From Paroedura picta (lineage: Eukaryota > Chordata > Lepidosauria > Squamata > Gekkonidae), in NCBI RefSeq assembly GCF_049243985.1, contig NC_135377.1, positions 68,210,145 through 68,274,144 of the forward strand: 64,000 nucleotides of DNA. Reading direction: 5' to 3'. Below, piece after piece: positions 52,365 through 62,573 of the stretch; within the stretch, counting starts at the first letter, position 1; each line of letters starts with the position of its first letter. The translations under genes were made by a program, and so were the position numbers. The notes below the pieces were generated by a model, which was not told the DNA's origin, searched no databases, and was given only the letters and a program-made list of their open reading frames with translations.

Positions 52365-55300
52365 CTTTAAAGAAAAATGATGTCAGTTTATGGACTTAAC
52401 AAGAAAACTATAAAGCCACTCCCTACATAATTACTACAATCCTGTGTCATAAACTAACCTAACTTTGTATGTGACAGGAAAAAGTCAAGAAGTCCTTCGC
52501 TTCACACACTTCCTCTCACCTCCTTGCTCTCGTGGGTACAATATAGAAATTGGACAAAACAGCAATTTGGCTTGACAGGAATACCAGGCAACATGACAAA
52601 TTATGGTTTGGTCTGTGGGCGACCAGCCAGGATGGGAGAGACCCATGAGCCCATGGTTCATTCCCCTCACATAGTAAATAAGAAAACAAGGCCATGGCCA
52701 ATGGTGTAAAACAGGTAAAAATATTTTATTACTCAATTATTGTTGTTTTAAATTCCCTGGGCATTTTTATGAGTTATCCTACATACAATCTCAAGGCCGG
52801 AATAAGCTCGAGCAGTTTTGTATATTTTAAAACAACTGGAGTTTTAATTTTTCATATAATATTTCTTGTCTGTACTTTAACCATATTTGTGAAAATTCAG
52901 TATTGTTACTCCTGTATTGTATCGCACAGATTACCCCGAAGCAGCTTTTTTTAGGTGAAACACAGAAGGAAGTCTTTTTAAAAATTAGTAATAGAATATT
53001 TTTACCTATTTTGCACCATGGGCCTTGTTTTTTCATACCTAGTAACAAGTGCAGCTCTCTATTTCCTCACCCACTGACAAACTGGCTAGAGACAATCCTT
53101 ACTAGTCAGTTAAGGGTCCATCAGGGATCTTCTGTGCCTCATACTTTGGCAGTGCAAAACAACCCATGCCTTTGCCAGTCCTAATGACTGTCCACAGTGT
53201 GTTTAAAGAAGTTGCTTGCCAGAATACAAATATAACTGTTCCACAGGGCTTGTTTTACTGGGCAGTTGAGAGGCTGAGGACTGAAAGAAGGCAGGGAGAA
53301 ATATAAGATTCCATGCAGTAGAATCTAGTTGACAGGCAGAGAGGCAGCAGAGGGAGGTTAGGAGGAGAGCAGCCCATCTTGGGAGGCAACCCTGGCACAG
53401 AGCAATGTGCAAGGGAGATCTACAAGGCCCCTCCTCTGAGCACTGGCCCTAAAGTGCTGGGTCAAAGGGGTGTCCATTGAGTTTTTAGTGATTGGTGGGT
53501 CGAGTGGGCGGCTGGGGGATTGGGTTTTATGGTGTTATTTTATTGTTGTAAATTGGCGCAAGCCGGTTGGCCCGAGAGCGGTGGTGAATAAATCGAACAA
53601 ACAAACAAACTCTGATCTTATTTAACAACATTCACCAGCTATTTAGCAATCACTTGCCCTAAAATGTTATTTGGATAAATTACTGAAATGCAATGGTCAA
53701 AAAGCAGCATGGTTAACTGTTGACATAGAAGTCTGACTCACTCCCAAGCAAGTGGAGCCTGGGACTTCACCAAAGCATCAAAAATAAGAGAAGCACGAAG
53801 CATGCAACATAATACCTGACCCCAGCGATCAGTCCTGCAGGCATGAATTTCCCTGAGTTGTAGAACCGCATGCCCATGATGCCAGCTAAAGTTCCAGATG
53901 CAACTAATTGAAAGACAAAAGCCAAGGCGGCATGATCGGAAGAGTGTATCTGTGAGAGTGCCAACTTACCGTGAAGATTACTATCAAGATTATCTATTCA
54001 AGTGGGTAGCTGTGTTGGTCTGAAGCAGCAGAACAAAGTTTGAGCAGTGTTATTCAAGTTTTATTCAAGATATAAGCTTTTGTGTGCACGCATTTATCTA
54101 ACAAAATGTGTATGGACATGGAAGCTTATACCCTGAATAAGACCACAGAAGTATGCAAATCCTAATTGTAAGGAGGCCTATAGCACCAGGGCCAGAGCAT
54201 GGCCATTGTTAGTTTTTGTTGTCAGGCTCTGTCAAGTCATTTCTGACTCAGGTGACTATATGAACAAATGCCCGCCATGCAGCTCTTTCTGCAGTCATTT
54301 CTTTAAGTTTTTCTAAGGTCAATCCACTTATGAATTGACCCTACCCACACTATCAAATACTTTGGCCACCTCATGAGAAGGAAGGACTCCCTGGAGAAGA
54401 GCCTAATGCTGGGAGCGATTGATGGAAAAAGAAGAAGGGGACAACAGAGAATAAGGTGGCTGGATGGAGTCACTGAAGCAGTCGGTGCAAACTTAAATGG
54501 ACTCCGGGGAATGGTAGAGGACAGGAAGGCCTGGAGGATCATTGTCCATGGGGTCGCAATGGGTCAGACATGACTTCGCAACTAACAACAACAACAACCC
54601 ACACTAACTTGGCAGTAGGCACCACTGGCTATACTGCATCCTTCAACACAAAGCCATATGGCAGAACAAGCTAGGTTGACAAAATACTGAGTCCAGTAGC
54701 GCCTTTAAGACCAACAAAATTTCATTCAACGTCGTAGAAGCTTTCGTGTGCCTGCACACTTTGTCAGATGCAGAAAAAAATGATTCACTTTGAAACCTGA
54801 CATCAAATTTGCCATGAATGAAGCTAAACCCTTTTATTCTTTTGTTGCTTCAGAGGGAAGTAATAGACAAAAACACACTTTGAGGAAGTTCAACACACTG
54901 ATCCTTTAAACCAGGCTTTCTCAACCAGGGTTTCTTGATGGCCCTGGAAAGGTTTCCGGAATGAGTGAATTAATTTTTATATATTTGTTTATTGAGTGAT
55001 ATGACCGTATGGTCTTGTCAACCTGCCCCCCCCCCCAATGGCCAATGTTGGGCCTGGAGGGGGTGGGAGGGGAGCAGACTCGGGTGGGCGTGAACACAGA
55101 TATGCTTCCCAACTATATTTGGCCTAATTGCAGCACTTCTGGGGGTTCATGTATGTACATTTTCAAGGCCCACTTACTCAAGGATATCCACATTTTCTTC
55201 GGGTCTTGAGAGAGTTGGTAAGCACCCAGTCCAGCTAACCCGCCAAAGAGAAGTCCAGCAGCTAAAGATTGGACACTGCCTAGGATAAATAAAAAATACA

Positions 55301-57793
55301 CTGCCTTCATTAAACAGAAGACACACACACTGGATACAGTGAATTGATAGACAGCATTTGACTAGGAAAAGCTTTAACTGTGACTTTTTAAGATTTCGCT
55401 CTCTCAGCTGCCCTGTAGAACAGAGGTAGTCAACCAGTGGTCCTCCAGATGTTCATGGGCTACAATTCCCATGAGCCCCGGCAAATGCTGGCAGGGGCTC
55501 ATGAGAACTGTAGTCCATGAACATCTGGAGGACCACAGGTTGACTACCCCTGCTGTAGAATACTTGCTGTCTATGACCTTTTATTGATGACCCCATGCCC
55601 AATTCAAATGACAGGTAAAATTATCTGTTTGCTTTGGTGTCTTTCAAAACAAGTCTTTAGCACTTTCCTAGTACAAAGTCCCTGTTATCTGTTTATACCC
55701 ACTGTCACCCTCAGTTACCCTTCCATGGTCTCATTAAGCAGGCTTAAGGGGGCACTCAGTTATCCATTGTCACTGTTGCCTATTCCACTTGCAGGTCAAA
55801 CTTAATAGGCCTGGAAGCCTCAAGGGCACTATTAAAAAGTCACGAATACTGACTATCTTGGCATCTGCTCCCATGTTCCTGCTAGACCACTGAACTGATG
55901 TAACATTATGCATCTTTTTCATAATAAAGGCCCTGTAAATGCCAGTGCTAGAATTCAAAGGAGCAAGTTCCTTGTGTCTTTAGAGCCCTGAAATCCTGTT
56001 TCCTTCCCTTCCCCTTGTTCTGCTTTCACTCTGATCATAAACAAGGTCCAGATAAACAGAGAAGTTCAGATGAAGGACACGATAAACCCCGAACTGTCCT
56101 CTTGGGTGTACCCCCTCCGCTAACAAACAAGATCGTTCTCGACATTTATTCTCAAAGGATAAATTCCCAGCCAGCATTTTCCCTTCCCAAAGTGCTCTGA
56201 GATTATCCGATGAGAGCCCTGACTACCTAAAAAAACATTATCGCAAATCTATGTACAGATTTTTCATGGAGGTCAACGGGAGTTCTTCATGCAAGGTCAG
56301 AGAAGAATATGTGCTTTAGAGTTGTTGTTTTTTCTACCCTTGCGCTATTTCGATCTCCATCACTGCTAACGCTGGTTCTTTGGAGACTGTTCTTACTAAA
56401 TTATTCATTTGTACAAAGGAAGGGGGGGAACACTGGGGGAGAAGAATGCTATTATTTTGTTCCGCAAACATAAAAAAAAATATTACTAGGCAAATGGATC
56501 TTTATCTGTAGGGATTTTTAGTAGACTGAAAATTATTTTGTATGTAGTTCAGGATAGGTAGCCTTGTTAATCTGTCTGTAGCAGCAGAAAAGAGCAAGTC
56601 AAGGAGCACCTGATAAACGAACACAGTTTGTGAGCAGTGACTCATGAAAGCTTATGTCCTGCCACACATTTTGTTAGTCTTTAAGGTGCTACAGGAGTCT
56701 TCTTATTTTATATGTGACAGGGTACAGATAGTTCTCTCAGGGCGTGCTGACAACTGAAAATTATACCACTGCAGTCGTTTCCACAACATGGTTGTGGTTG
56801 TATGTGCGGAGTCATCAAGTTACCAGTCAGGTTTTCTGAGCGATATGTGCCTGGTCCATTCTACACAGAGAACATAATTTGTGATCTGTCACCTCCATTG
56901 AGAGCCAGCGTGGTATAGTGGTTAAAGAGTGGCAGGCTCGAATCTGGATAACCAGGTTTGATTCCATACTACTCTACATGTAGCCAGCTGGGTGACCCTG
57001 ATTAGACAGTTCTCTTAGAGCTGTTCTCACAGAACAGTTCTCTGAGCTCTCTCAGCTCCACCTACCTCATAGGGTGTATACTGCGGGGAGAGGAAGGGCA
57101 AGGGGTTTGTAAGCCGCTTTGGGGACTTCTTGGGGTAATGAAAAGCAGCATATATATATATATATATAAAGAAAGCAACATTATTCACAGTGGACAACAG
57201 GATTTAAATTCTTAGCTACGCTTTGTCCTTGTGGATAATGCTGCATAGAATCAATTGCATTCCACCCCCCACCCCCCCGTTGTACAGAGCTAAATTCCTA
57301 AACCTACTGCTTTGTAAAAGAGAACTGCAACTGGATGAGTTTATGGTACTTTCTTCTGACCTCCCAGCATCCTGTCTGAATTTAATCAGTTGCAAACTTT
57401 TTACAACTGGTAATGAGGTGTCGTGAACGAAAGTGTACCCTCTCTCATCCTAAAATACGATATTCGCTCTTGTTGACTTTGTTTATAATGAAGCAGGATC
57501 TTTAGCATATTGTTCCCCTATTATCGTATCTTTCATACATATGCCAATAAAGGTTTTGATGTTGCCGGAAAAAAGAAGGGTGTAACGGCTATCGTCAGCC
57601 TGCAAGACTTGATAGGAGCTGTAAGCTTATCACGTTAAAGCAGATCTTGCTACGGAAGACAGTCCATTCCTCACAACAGTGAATCGGCATCTTATAAGAA
57701 GAACTAAAAAAACGGCCGCTTGTATCCATACACATCAATGGAAAGATATTTTCTTTTTTACAAGAAAAGTTTCCATTCCAGATAGTAGACTTC

Positions 57794-57850
<57 letters not shown>

Positions 57851-57947
57851 AAGGATTCATTGGTACTATACCTGCTTTGGCATAGCCTATTATGCCACCA
57901 GAGGCCACTAAAATTGCATAGCTATAGCCAATCCAGTCCACCGCCAT
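52307..57947 (-). CDS. TMEM14C: TMEM14C, complete coding region (4 coding exons)
   Basis: Transmembrane protein 14C is a small mitochondrial inner-membrane protein of the TMEM14 family, needed in developing red cells for moving a porphyrin intermediate (protoporphyrinogen IX) into the matrix for haem synthesis. Coding exons are 57947-57872, 55279-55178, 53903-53816 and 52364-52307; the phases agree at every junction and give 107 residues plus TAA (human: 112). Glycine-rich helices lie at about residues 6-24, 30-47, 56-72 and 79-98, with the family blocks '[20 protein letters not shown]' (30-49), '[14 protein letters not shown]' (61-74) and '[12 protein letters not shown]' (76-87). The C-terminus 'KMYEKPHEG' differs from human. 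The N-terminus is a few residues shorter than human. All donors are GT and acceptors AG. Introns hold L2, Bov-B, hAT, CORE-SINE and other repeats. The strong '[10 protein letters not shown]' match favours TMEM14C over 14A; a 14B-like ancestor cannot be fully excluded. Confidence 0.95.
53440..53612 (+). mobile_element. L2-like 3' end in TMEM14C intron
   Basis: 'TTGTAAATTGGCGCAAGCCGGTTGGCCCGAGAGCGGTGGTGAATAAATCGAAC' is an L2-type 3' end with an (AAAC)n tail at 53598-53610. Confidence 0.7.
53816..53903 (-). CDS. TMEM14C: TMEM14C coding exon 3 of 4
   Basis: 88 bp, residues 60-88. Acceptor CAATTAG before TTGCATCTGG; donor GTCAG|GTATTA. It holds '[19 protein letters not shown]' and 'MPAGLIAGV'. 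Confidence 0.95.
54000..54170. repeat. Unclassified dispersed repeat, both halves
   Basis: 'GGGTAGCTGTGTTGGTCTGAAGCAGCAGAACAAAG', then inverted blocks 'TATTCAAGATATAAGCTTTTGTGTGCACGC' and 'TGTATGGACATGGAAGCTTATACCCTGAATA'. Confidence 0.65.
54335..54600 (+). mobile_element. Bov-B LINE 3' end
   Basis: The frame '[19 protein letters not shown]', '[20 protein letters not shown]' and '[13 protein letters not shown]', followed by 'GGGTCAGACATGACTTCGCAACTAACAACAACAACAAC', is the C-terminus and 3' end of Bov-B (RTE-type) LINE ORF2. It is 5'-truncated. A related piece with 'GTCAGGCTCTGTCAAGTCATTTCTGACTCAGGTGACTATATGAAC' at about 54220-54320 may be part of the same or another RTE-like copy. Confidence 0.9.
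54690..54790. repeat. Unclassified dispersed repeat, half copy
   Basis: 'GAGTCCAGTAGCGCCTTTAAGACCAACAAAATTTCATTC...AGAAGCTTTCGTGTGCCTGCACAC' is the inner part of the family described at 14503. Confidence 0.65.
54913..55150 (-). mobile_element. hAT, 'CAGCCTTTCTCAAC' family, truncated
   Basis: Minus orientation: 'CAGGCTTTCTCAACCAGGGTTTCTTGATGGCCCTGG', 'GGGTGGGCGTGAACACAGATATGCTTCCCAAC' and '...GCACTTCTGGGGGTTC'. It stops about 28 bp before TMEM14C coding exon 2. Confidence 0.8.
55178..55279 (-). CDS. TMEM14C: TMEM14C coding exon 2 of 4
   Basis: 102 bp, residues 26-59 with split codons at both ends. Acceptor TTATCCTAG before GCAGTGTCC; donor CCTTGA|GTAAGT. It holds '[20 protein letters not shown]'. 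Confidence 0.96.
55421..55552. mobile_element. Foldback non-autonomous hAT element, TMEM14C intron copy
   Basis: The ends are CAGAGGTA and TACCCCTG, with an exact 8-bp duplication CTGTAGAA at 55413-55420 and 55553-55560. Nearly full foldback; 132 bp. Confidence 0.93.
56555..56710. repeat. Unclassified dispersed repeat, diverged
   Basis: 'GGTAGCCTTGTTAATCTGTCTGTAGCAGCAGAAAAGAG', 'CATGAAAGCTTATGTCCTGCCACACATTTTGTTAGTC' and 'AAGGTGCTACAGGAGTC' follow the family order with substantial drift. Confidence 0.55.
56900..57165 (+). repeat. CORE-SINE, full length, with (TA)n tail
   Basis: Head 'GAGCCAGCGTGGTATAGTGGTTAAAGAG', B-box-like 'GGTTTGATTCC', core 'CAGCTGGGTGACCCTG', 3' segment 'GGGGAGAGGAAGGGCAAGGGG' and an end at 'AAAAGCAGCATATATATATA'. 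Confidence 0.88.
57797..57848. repeat. (GA)n microsatellite next to a TMEM14C splice donor
   Basis: About 25 GA units. On the gene's strand this is a (CT)n tract beginning 24 nt downstream of the end of coding exon 1. Confidence 0.95.
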
Positions 57948-57948
57948 C
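57872..57948 (-). CDS. TMEM14C: TMEM14C first coding exon
   Basis: The acceptor TTATGTTCCAG precedes G-ATG; the ATG is at 57947-57945. It encodes residues 1-25 plus one base ('[18 protein letters not shown]' onward). Donor GCAG|GTATAG. This ATG is the first after the acceptor and fits the family start. Confidence 0.94.
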
Positions 57949-58404
57949 CTGGAACATAAATGACATACCTAATCATAATTTTTAATATTCAAAAACTTGC
58001 TGATACAGCATCGTCTGGCTTGATGACGACAGTCATATTCCAAATAATATTTTCCCAGGAGTAAGCCCCACTGAATAACATAGTACTTTCTCATAAGTAG
58101 ACTTGGTTAGGCACACTCCATCTCCTGCACTAAATTGTTTAGGTTAGGACAACCTATGGCGCCTATGATGCCCCCTTGAGAATTCAGTCTCTGATTGTCT
58201 GGAGACACCCTACACAGCCCGCTGGCGAATCACAAGCCTTTCTGTGCTCATCAAAACTGTTGCAGCTAACATTAGCCACGTTTGGTATTTTGAACCCAGC
58301 ATCCACTTATTAAAAAAATCTTAGCTCAACCTCAAATGGATTGATGAGTTTTGTGTTTTGATATGCCATTTCATCACTTTCCGTTATATCCCTGTGAGGA
58401 AAAT

Positions 58405-58760
58405 AGAAAATATCTTCAGAAGAACATCAGAAGAACCCAGGAGGGACAGACCAGAATGAATGGGATTAAATTAATCCAAAAGAAACTCTGCCTAAACATC
58501 AGGAAGAAGTTCCTGACATTTAAATCGGTTTCTCAGTGGCACAGGCTTCCTCGGGAGGTGGTGGGTTCTCCATCTTCGGAAATTTTTAAACAGAGGCTGG
58601 TTAGCCATCTGATGAAGAGGCTGATTCTGTGAAGGTTCAAGGTGGTGGCAGGTTACAGTAGATGAGCAATTGGGATGTGAGTGTCCTGCATAGTGCAGGG
58701 GGTTGGAGTAGATGACCCAGGAGGTCCCTTCCAACTCTATGATTCTATGATTCTATGATC
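58405..58760 (+). mobile_element. CR1 LINE 3' end with octamer repeats
   Basis: The ORF2 tail 'GQTRMNGIKLIQKKLCLNIR', 'VSQWHRLPREVVGSPSSEIF' and 'LVSHLMKRLIL' stops in-frame. The 3' UTR and the terminal octamer repeat 'ATTCTATG ATTCTATG' follow at 58740-58757. It is a typical 5'-truncated CR1, about 355 bp, in intron 1 of TMEM14C. Confidence 0.95.
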
Positions 58761-58819
58761 CCTGCTGGATCAGACCAGTGATCGACTTAGTCCAACATTC
58801 TCTCTTACACAGTGGCCAA

Positions 58820-59175
58820 CCAGTTCCCCTTTCACTGAAGGTGCCCCCACCCCCAAATCTCCAGGACTTCCCCAGGTTGGACAGGGCAACCCTGCAAGTG
58901 GAGGTGTGTGTGTCGGCAACCCTATCTCGATCTCCACATAATGATCCGTGCACCAGACATCCAGTCAGGGAAGCCAGCCTGCAGGTGTGACTTGGGGATC
59001 CCCCAGAATTACAGCTCACCCCCAGACTAAAGAGAACAGTAACCCGGGGGGGAAATGGCTGCTTTGGAGGGGGGTGGGACTGAATCGGCGGCATTGTACC
59101 CCACTGAAATCCCTCCCCGCTGCAACCCCAAAGTCTCCAGGTATTTCCCAACCCAAAGCTGGCAACCTTGTGGCC
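58820..59175 (-). mobile_element. 'GTTGGCAAC' terminal-repeat elements, two overlapping pieces
   Basis: 'CCACCCCCAAATCTCCAGGACTTCCCC', 'CCAGAATTACAGCTCACCCCCAGACTA', 'AAATGGCTGCTTTGGAGG' and 'CCAACCCAAAGCTGGCAACC' belong to the family at 42.0 kb. The length suggests one copy interrupted or two fused. Confidence 0.5.
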
Positions 59176-59315
59176 AAGGCAGCGTTTGCCCTATGGCCAG
59201 CGTCCGCTGCAGCGTGGGGCTCCCAAAAACGAAACAGATCTGTAGATCAGCAATAAAAAGCAGCCAATTTCGGCTTGCAACAGGCAGCCTTCCCCCGTTC
59301 CGCCCCCGGACTTAC

Positions 59316-59440
59316 TTAAACGCAGCCGCGCAGCCAGCGGAAGGCGCCCGCAGCAGGAGGCGGCGCCGGCCAGCCTTCTCCGAGGAAGGGCTCGCGAAGG
59401 GCCGCTGCACGTGACGAGGAAGGCGCCGTGTGAACGGAGA
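59316..59440 (-). promoter_or_regulatory. TMEM14C: TMEM14C promoter and probable non-coding exon 1
   Basis: GC-rich DNA at about 59290-59620. A good donor on the gene's strand (GTTTAA|GTAAGT; exon end 59316) matches the known TMEM14C layout, in which exon 1 is untranslated and the ATG is in exon 2. A palindromic E-box CACGTG within GTCACGTG (59408-59415), a USF/TFE-type site, lies about 90 bp upstream of that donor, at or near the start of transcription. The exon's 5' limit is not determinable. Confidence 0.6.
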
Positions 59441-59749
59441 GAGGCCGCACTCCCAGCAGCGCGCTGCCCAGACCTCCGGGTCGGAATCCGGTTTGGAGGA
59501 GAGCTGGCGTCGCAGCGCCTCCGCGATAGCGGCCTGGGAACCGGTTTCCTGGAAAGGCGGGGTCGCCCTCTAGAATCCGGATTCCTGGGAACTGAGCTGG
59601 GAGGGTCGCCGCATCTGCAGCCTACCCGATCCAGATGTAGACTTTCAAAAGTGTTTCTCGCTTTACTTTCGGTGATGAGTCGTTGGAAAAGTGGTTTCCG
59701 GAAGGCAGTTGCCTTCTGCAACTCCGCCTTGAGTCAGCGGAGTCAAGGC

Positions 59750-59870
59750 GGAATATAATTTTATTTTGTTTATTAATTTATTTGTATACCGCCCTCCCCC
59801 AAGGCTCAGGGTGGTTCTCATAAAACAGAACAGAAACGATGTAGATAACTTGGATTAAAAATAATGAATG
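59750..59870 (-). mobile_element. L2-type 3' end (reverse)
   Basis: 'TTAATTTATTTGTATACCGCCCTCCCCCAAGGCTCAGGGTGGTTCTCATAAAAC' is the terminal block in reverse orientation. Confidence 0.7.
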
Positions 59871-60239
59871 AAGTGAAACAACAAGCATCATGGGATCATA
59901 GAAAAATTACTTTTAAAAATATTCTAAAATTCTTTTTAAAAATTATTTTAAAAATAAATTGAATAAATGGCAACAACAATGCTGTAAAAAGGGGATGGAG
60001 CAGCATAAATAGCCAGAGGAGGTCCAAAATGTCAGCAAACCGTCCAAGTCCTTTGTGTAGTGGTTACTCTGGACAACTCTGTTGATTAGGCAAATTCAAA
60101 CCAGGATAGTCATTTTTCTGAAGGACCGGTTTAACATATTTTAGAGTGTAAGTATGATACAGGAAGGGAAATTATTGCTACTTGTATCTATGTTTGTTTT
60201 TAATTGCCTTTGGCTCCATGCAAAAAATTGACTAGATGG

Positions 60240-60325
60240 AATACAGGTGTGGAGTCCACTGGGCACTTTGAAGACCAACCAAGTTTAATTCGGAGTATAA
60301 GCTTTCCTGTGCATACACTCTGTGG
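60240..60325. repeat. Unclassified dispersed repeat, half copy
   Basis: 'GTGGAGTCCACTGGGCACTTTGAAGACCAACCAAGTTTAATTCGGAGTATAAGCTTTCCTGTGCATACAC' belongs to the 14503 family. Confidence 0.6.
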
Positions 60326-60329
60326 ACCC

Positions 60330-61210
60330 TAATTAGCTCTAGATTCAGATTTTGGATCTGGGTTTGGGTGGATAAGGATCAGCCAAAAATGGATTCTCCT
60401 TGCAGTTTTGTAACAACAAAAAGCAATGATAAAATTTTAAAAAATAATCAAGATTTTGTTAATTTCCATGAAGGACAACTGGAAGCTTTTCACAGCACCC
60501 AGGACAGCGGAGCCCAAGAATTTTCTCAGGCCTGGGCCAGGCAGGGACCATGACTAGATGGCACAGCACTGAGATGATGGGTTGGAGTGTATCATTACAT
60601 ACTGCAGATGAAGGATTTCCCCCCAATACTGTTTCCATCCATCACCTCTTGTATGTGGAAAGCTAGCAGAGTGTTTTTACACAAGAGATCGATAAAAAGG
60701 TGGTGCATCTCCACACGGCAGCGCACTGCCTGCTATACACTCTGGTTAGAGATACTTCTAGGAGCTGATAATGTATACGCCTTGCCCTGGGATTATCTCT
60801 AAGTAAACATGCTTAGGAATGCCCAGCCCTGTGCATGTTAGTGCGTGCATTGCAATAATACATGTTTCTACACACCAGAGATCTCTAACCCTGTTTCTGT
60901 GCAACTCCATAAACTTTGTCATTATCACTCACACACCCCTTCTCCACCCCATAGGCCTCTCTGTAGCTGCACACATTTTCTCCCTGCTGTATATTGCTCT
61001 ACAGAAGCACTGTCATATCTTGAGCAGCGTAGTCCAGCTTTACCTGTTTTCAGAAAGATGTGGGAAAGGGTTCAAGGAATGGGTATTTGGAATTCCTCCA
61101 AAAAGCCATAATTAGCCTACAGGCCTTTGGTTGGGCAGTCAGTTTAGAAGTACCATCGTGTGTACTCAGAAATGTCTGAAAGGAGCATTATGGGTTTTTT
61201 TTTTCAAGTG
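60330..61210. other. Unassigned intergenic sequence (TMEM14C-PAK1IP1)
   Basis: No gene, RNA or recognisable repeat seen. Confidence 0.4.
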
Positions 61211-61219
61211 TATTAATTA

Positions 61220-61505
61220 GCCTCTTGTGGCGCAGAGTGGTAAGGCAGCCGCCTGAAAGCTTTGCCCATGAGGCTGGGAGTTCAATCCCAGCAGCCGGCT
61301 CAAGGTTGACTCAGCCTTCCATCCTTCCGAGGTCGGTAAAATGAGTACCCAGCTTGCTGCTGGGGGGTAAACGGTAATGACTGGGGAAGGCACTGGCAAA
61401 CCACCCCGTATTGAGTCTGCCATGAAAACGCTAGAGGGCGTCACCCCAAGGGTCAGACATGACTCGGTGCTTGCACAGGGGATACCTTTACCTTTACCTT
61501 TATTA
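61220..61505 (+). repeat. Sauria-type SINE, full length
   Basis: tRNA-like head 'GCCTCTTGTGGCGCAGAGTGGTAAGGCAGC' with B-box 'GAGTTCAATCCCAGC', middle 'GAGGTCGGTAAAATGAGTACC', Bov-B-like tail 'GGTCAGACATGACTCGGTGC' and terminal (ACCTTT)n. The flanks share ATTAAT, a possible short target duplication. Confidence 0.92.
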
Positions 61506-61509
61506 ATAG

Positions 61510-62430
61510 AGAAGTGACATACACAAAACTGAAAGGAGCATTATGAATAGTATATCTTGGAAACAGAATTGAATTAAATAGCTTCATCAAGTTGGATGCA
61601 TACAAAAAAAGGGGGGTGGAACGAGAGAAAAATAACTTATTTTAGGGCATGGTGGAAAGGTCAGAGTCTGTTGCTTCTAGTCTTAAAATGGAATTCAGGA
61701 TGGGCAGCAAAGTTAATTGGATTTGATAGCACTGGGTGAAAACAAGTTTTTGAGTTGCACAAAGGCATGGAACAGAAAAACAGGCAGAAAGCGCTTCTCT
61801 CAAACATATGCATTGGGACAGTTTTCTATATATGATCTGCTCTTTGTGGATAAGCAATTGCAGAGCTCTCTTCACACCTTCCCTTGATTGACAGACACAT
61901 AGAAACACACATGGAATTCTTATTGGTTCAACAAATGTTTCTATGGAAAATGAATGAAAAAAAACACACAAAAACTATATGCTTTTGGGTACTGTAGTAT
62001 AAATTAGAGACTGTGGAGAATTCTAGGCTTTTCAGAAAACATTTTAGGAACATGCTAAATTAAAACATCTCCCATACTCAGTAAATAATCTACTAACTTG
62101 CAAACAAATATAAATACGGATTCATATTTTTAAAAAAATTGTTTATTTTAAACATAAATCTTTTTCTTCTTAAAAAAAAATCACTGAAGCTAAAAGGTCT
62201 CAAAACAATTAATAAGAACCAATACAAATTAAATTAAATGGCCAATACAAATTAAATTAAATGGCCATTTCATATTATATTTCTGTAAATATTAATAAAT
62301 CAATTGGTCATAAATGCTGAATAAAATGGCATTTAAATGGACAAATAGCTTTAGCAATATAAAGTGGAAAACATGGATAATGATAATTTATTGCATGTTC
62401 ATAATACCAAAGTAATTTCAATCTGCATTA
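61510..62430. other. AT-rich sequence downstream of PAK1IP1
   Basis: No second gene seen. About 62225-62270 is a short direct duplication ('CAATACAAATTAAATTAAATGGCCA' twice). No clear polyadenylation signal could be assigned among the many AATAAA-like motifs. Confidence 0.4.
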
Positions 62431-62573
62431 TTATTTCAGTCTCTGCAATATCTTTTTCTTCTTTTGCTGCACATTTTTAGATTTTCTTTTCTTGGAGGCT
62501 TCTTGGCTAACTCTCTCTGCTGTCTTACCACTGTCAGTCGTGCATATTTTCTTATTCAGTGGTTCTTCGGTTA
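62431..62573 (-). CDS. PAK1IP1: PAK1IP1 last coding exon
   Basis: 143 bp of coding sequence. The acceptor is a run of about 14 C followed by AG, then TAACCGAAG. It encodes 'TEEPLNKKICTTDSGKTAE' and the basic tail. Confidence 0.85.

Noticed and set aside
54373-54573. A 66-codon frame inside a TMEM14C intron
   Set aside because: It is the C-terminus of a truncated Bov-B LINE.
61220-61290. A tRNA-like sequence with A- and B-box
   Set aside because: It is the head of a Sauria-type SINE, lacks a proper cloverleaf and continues into the SINE body.
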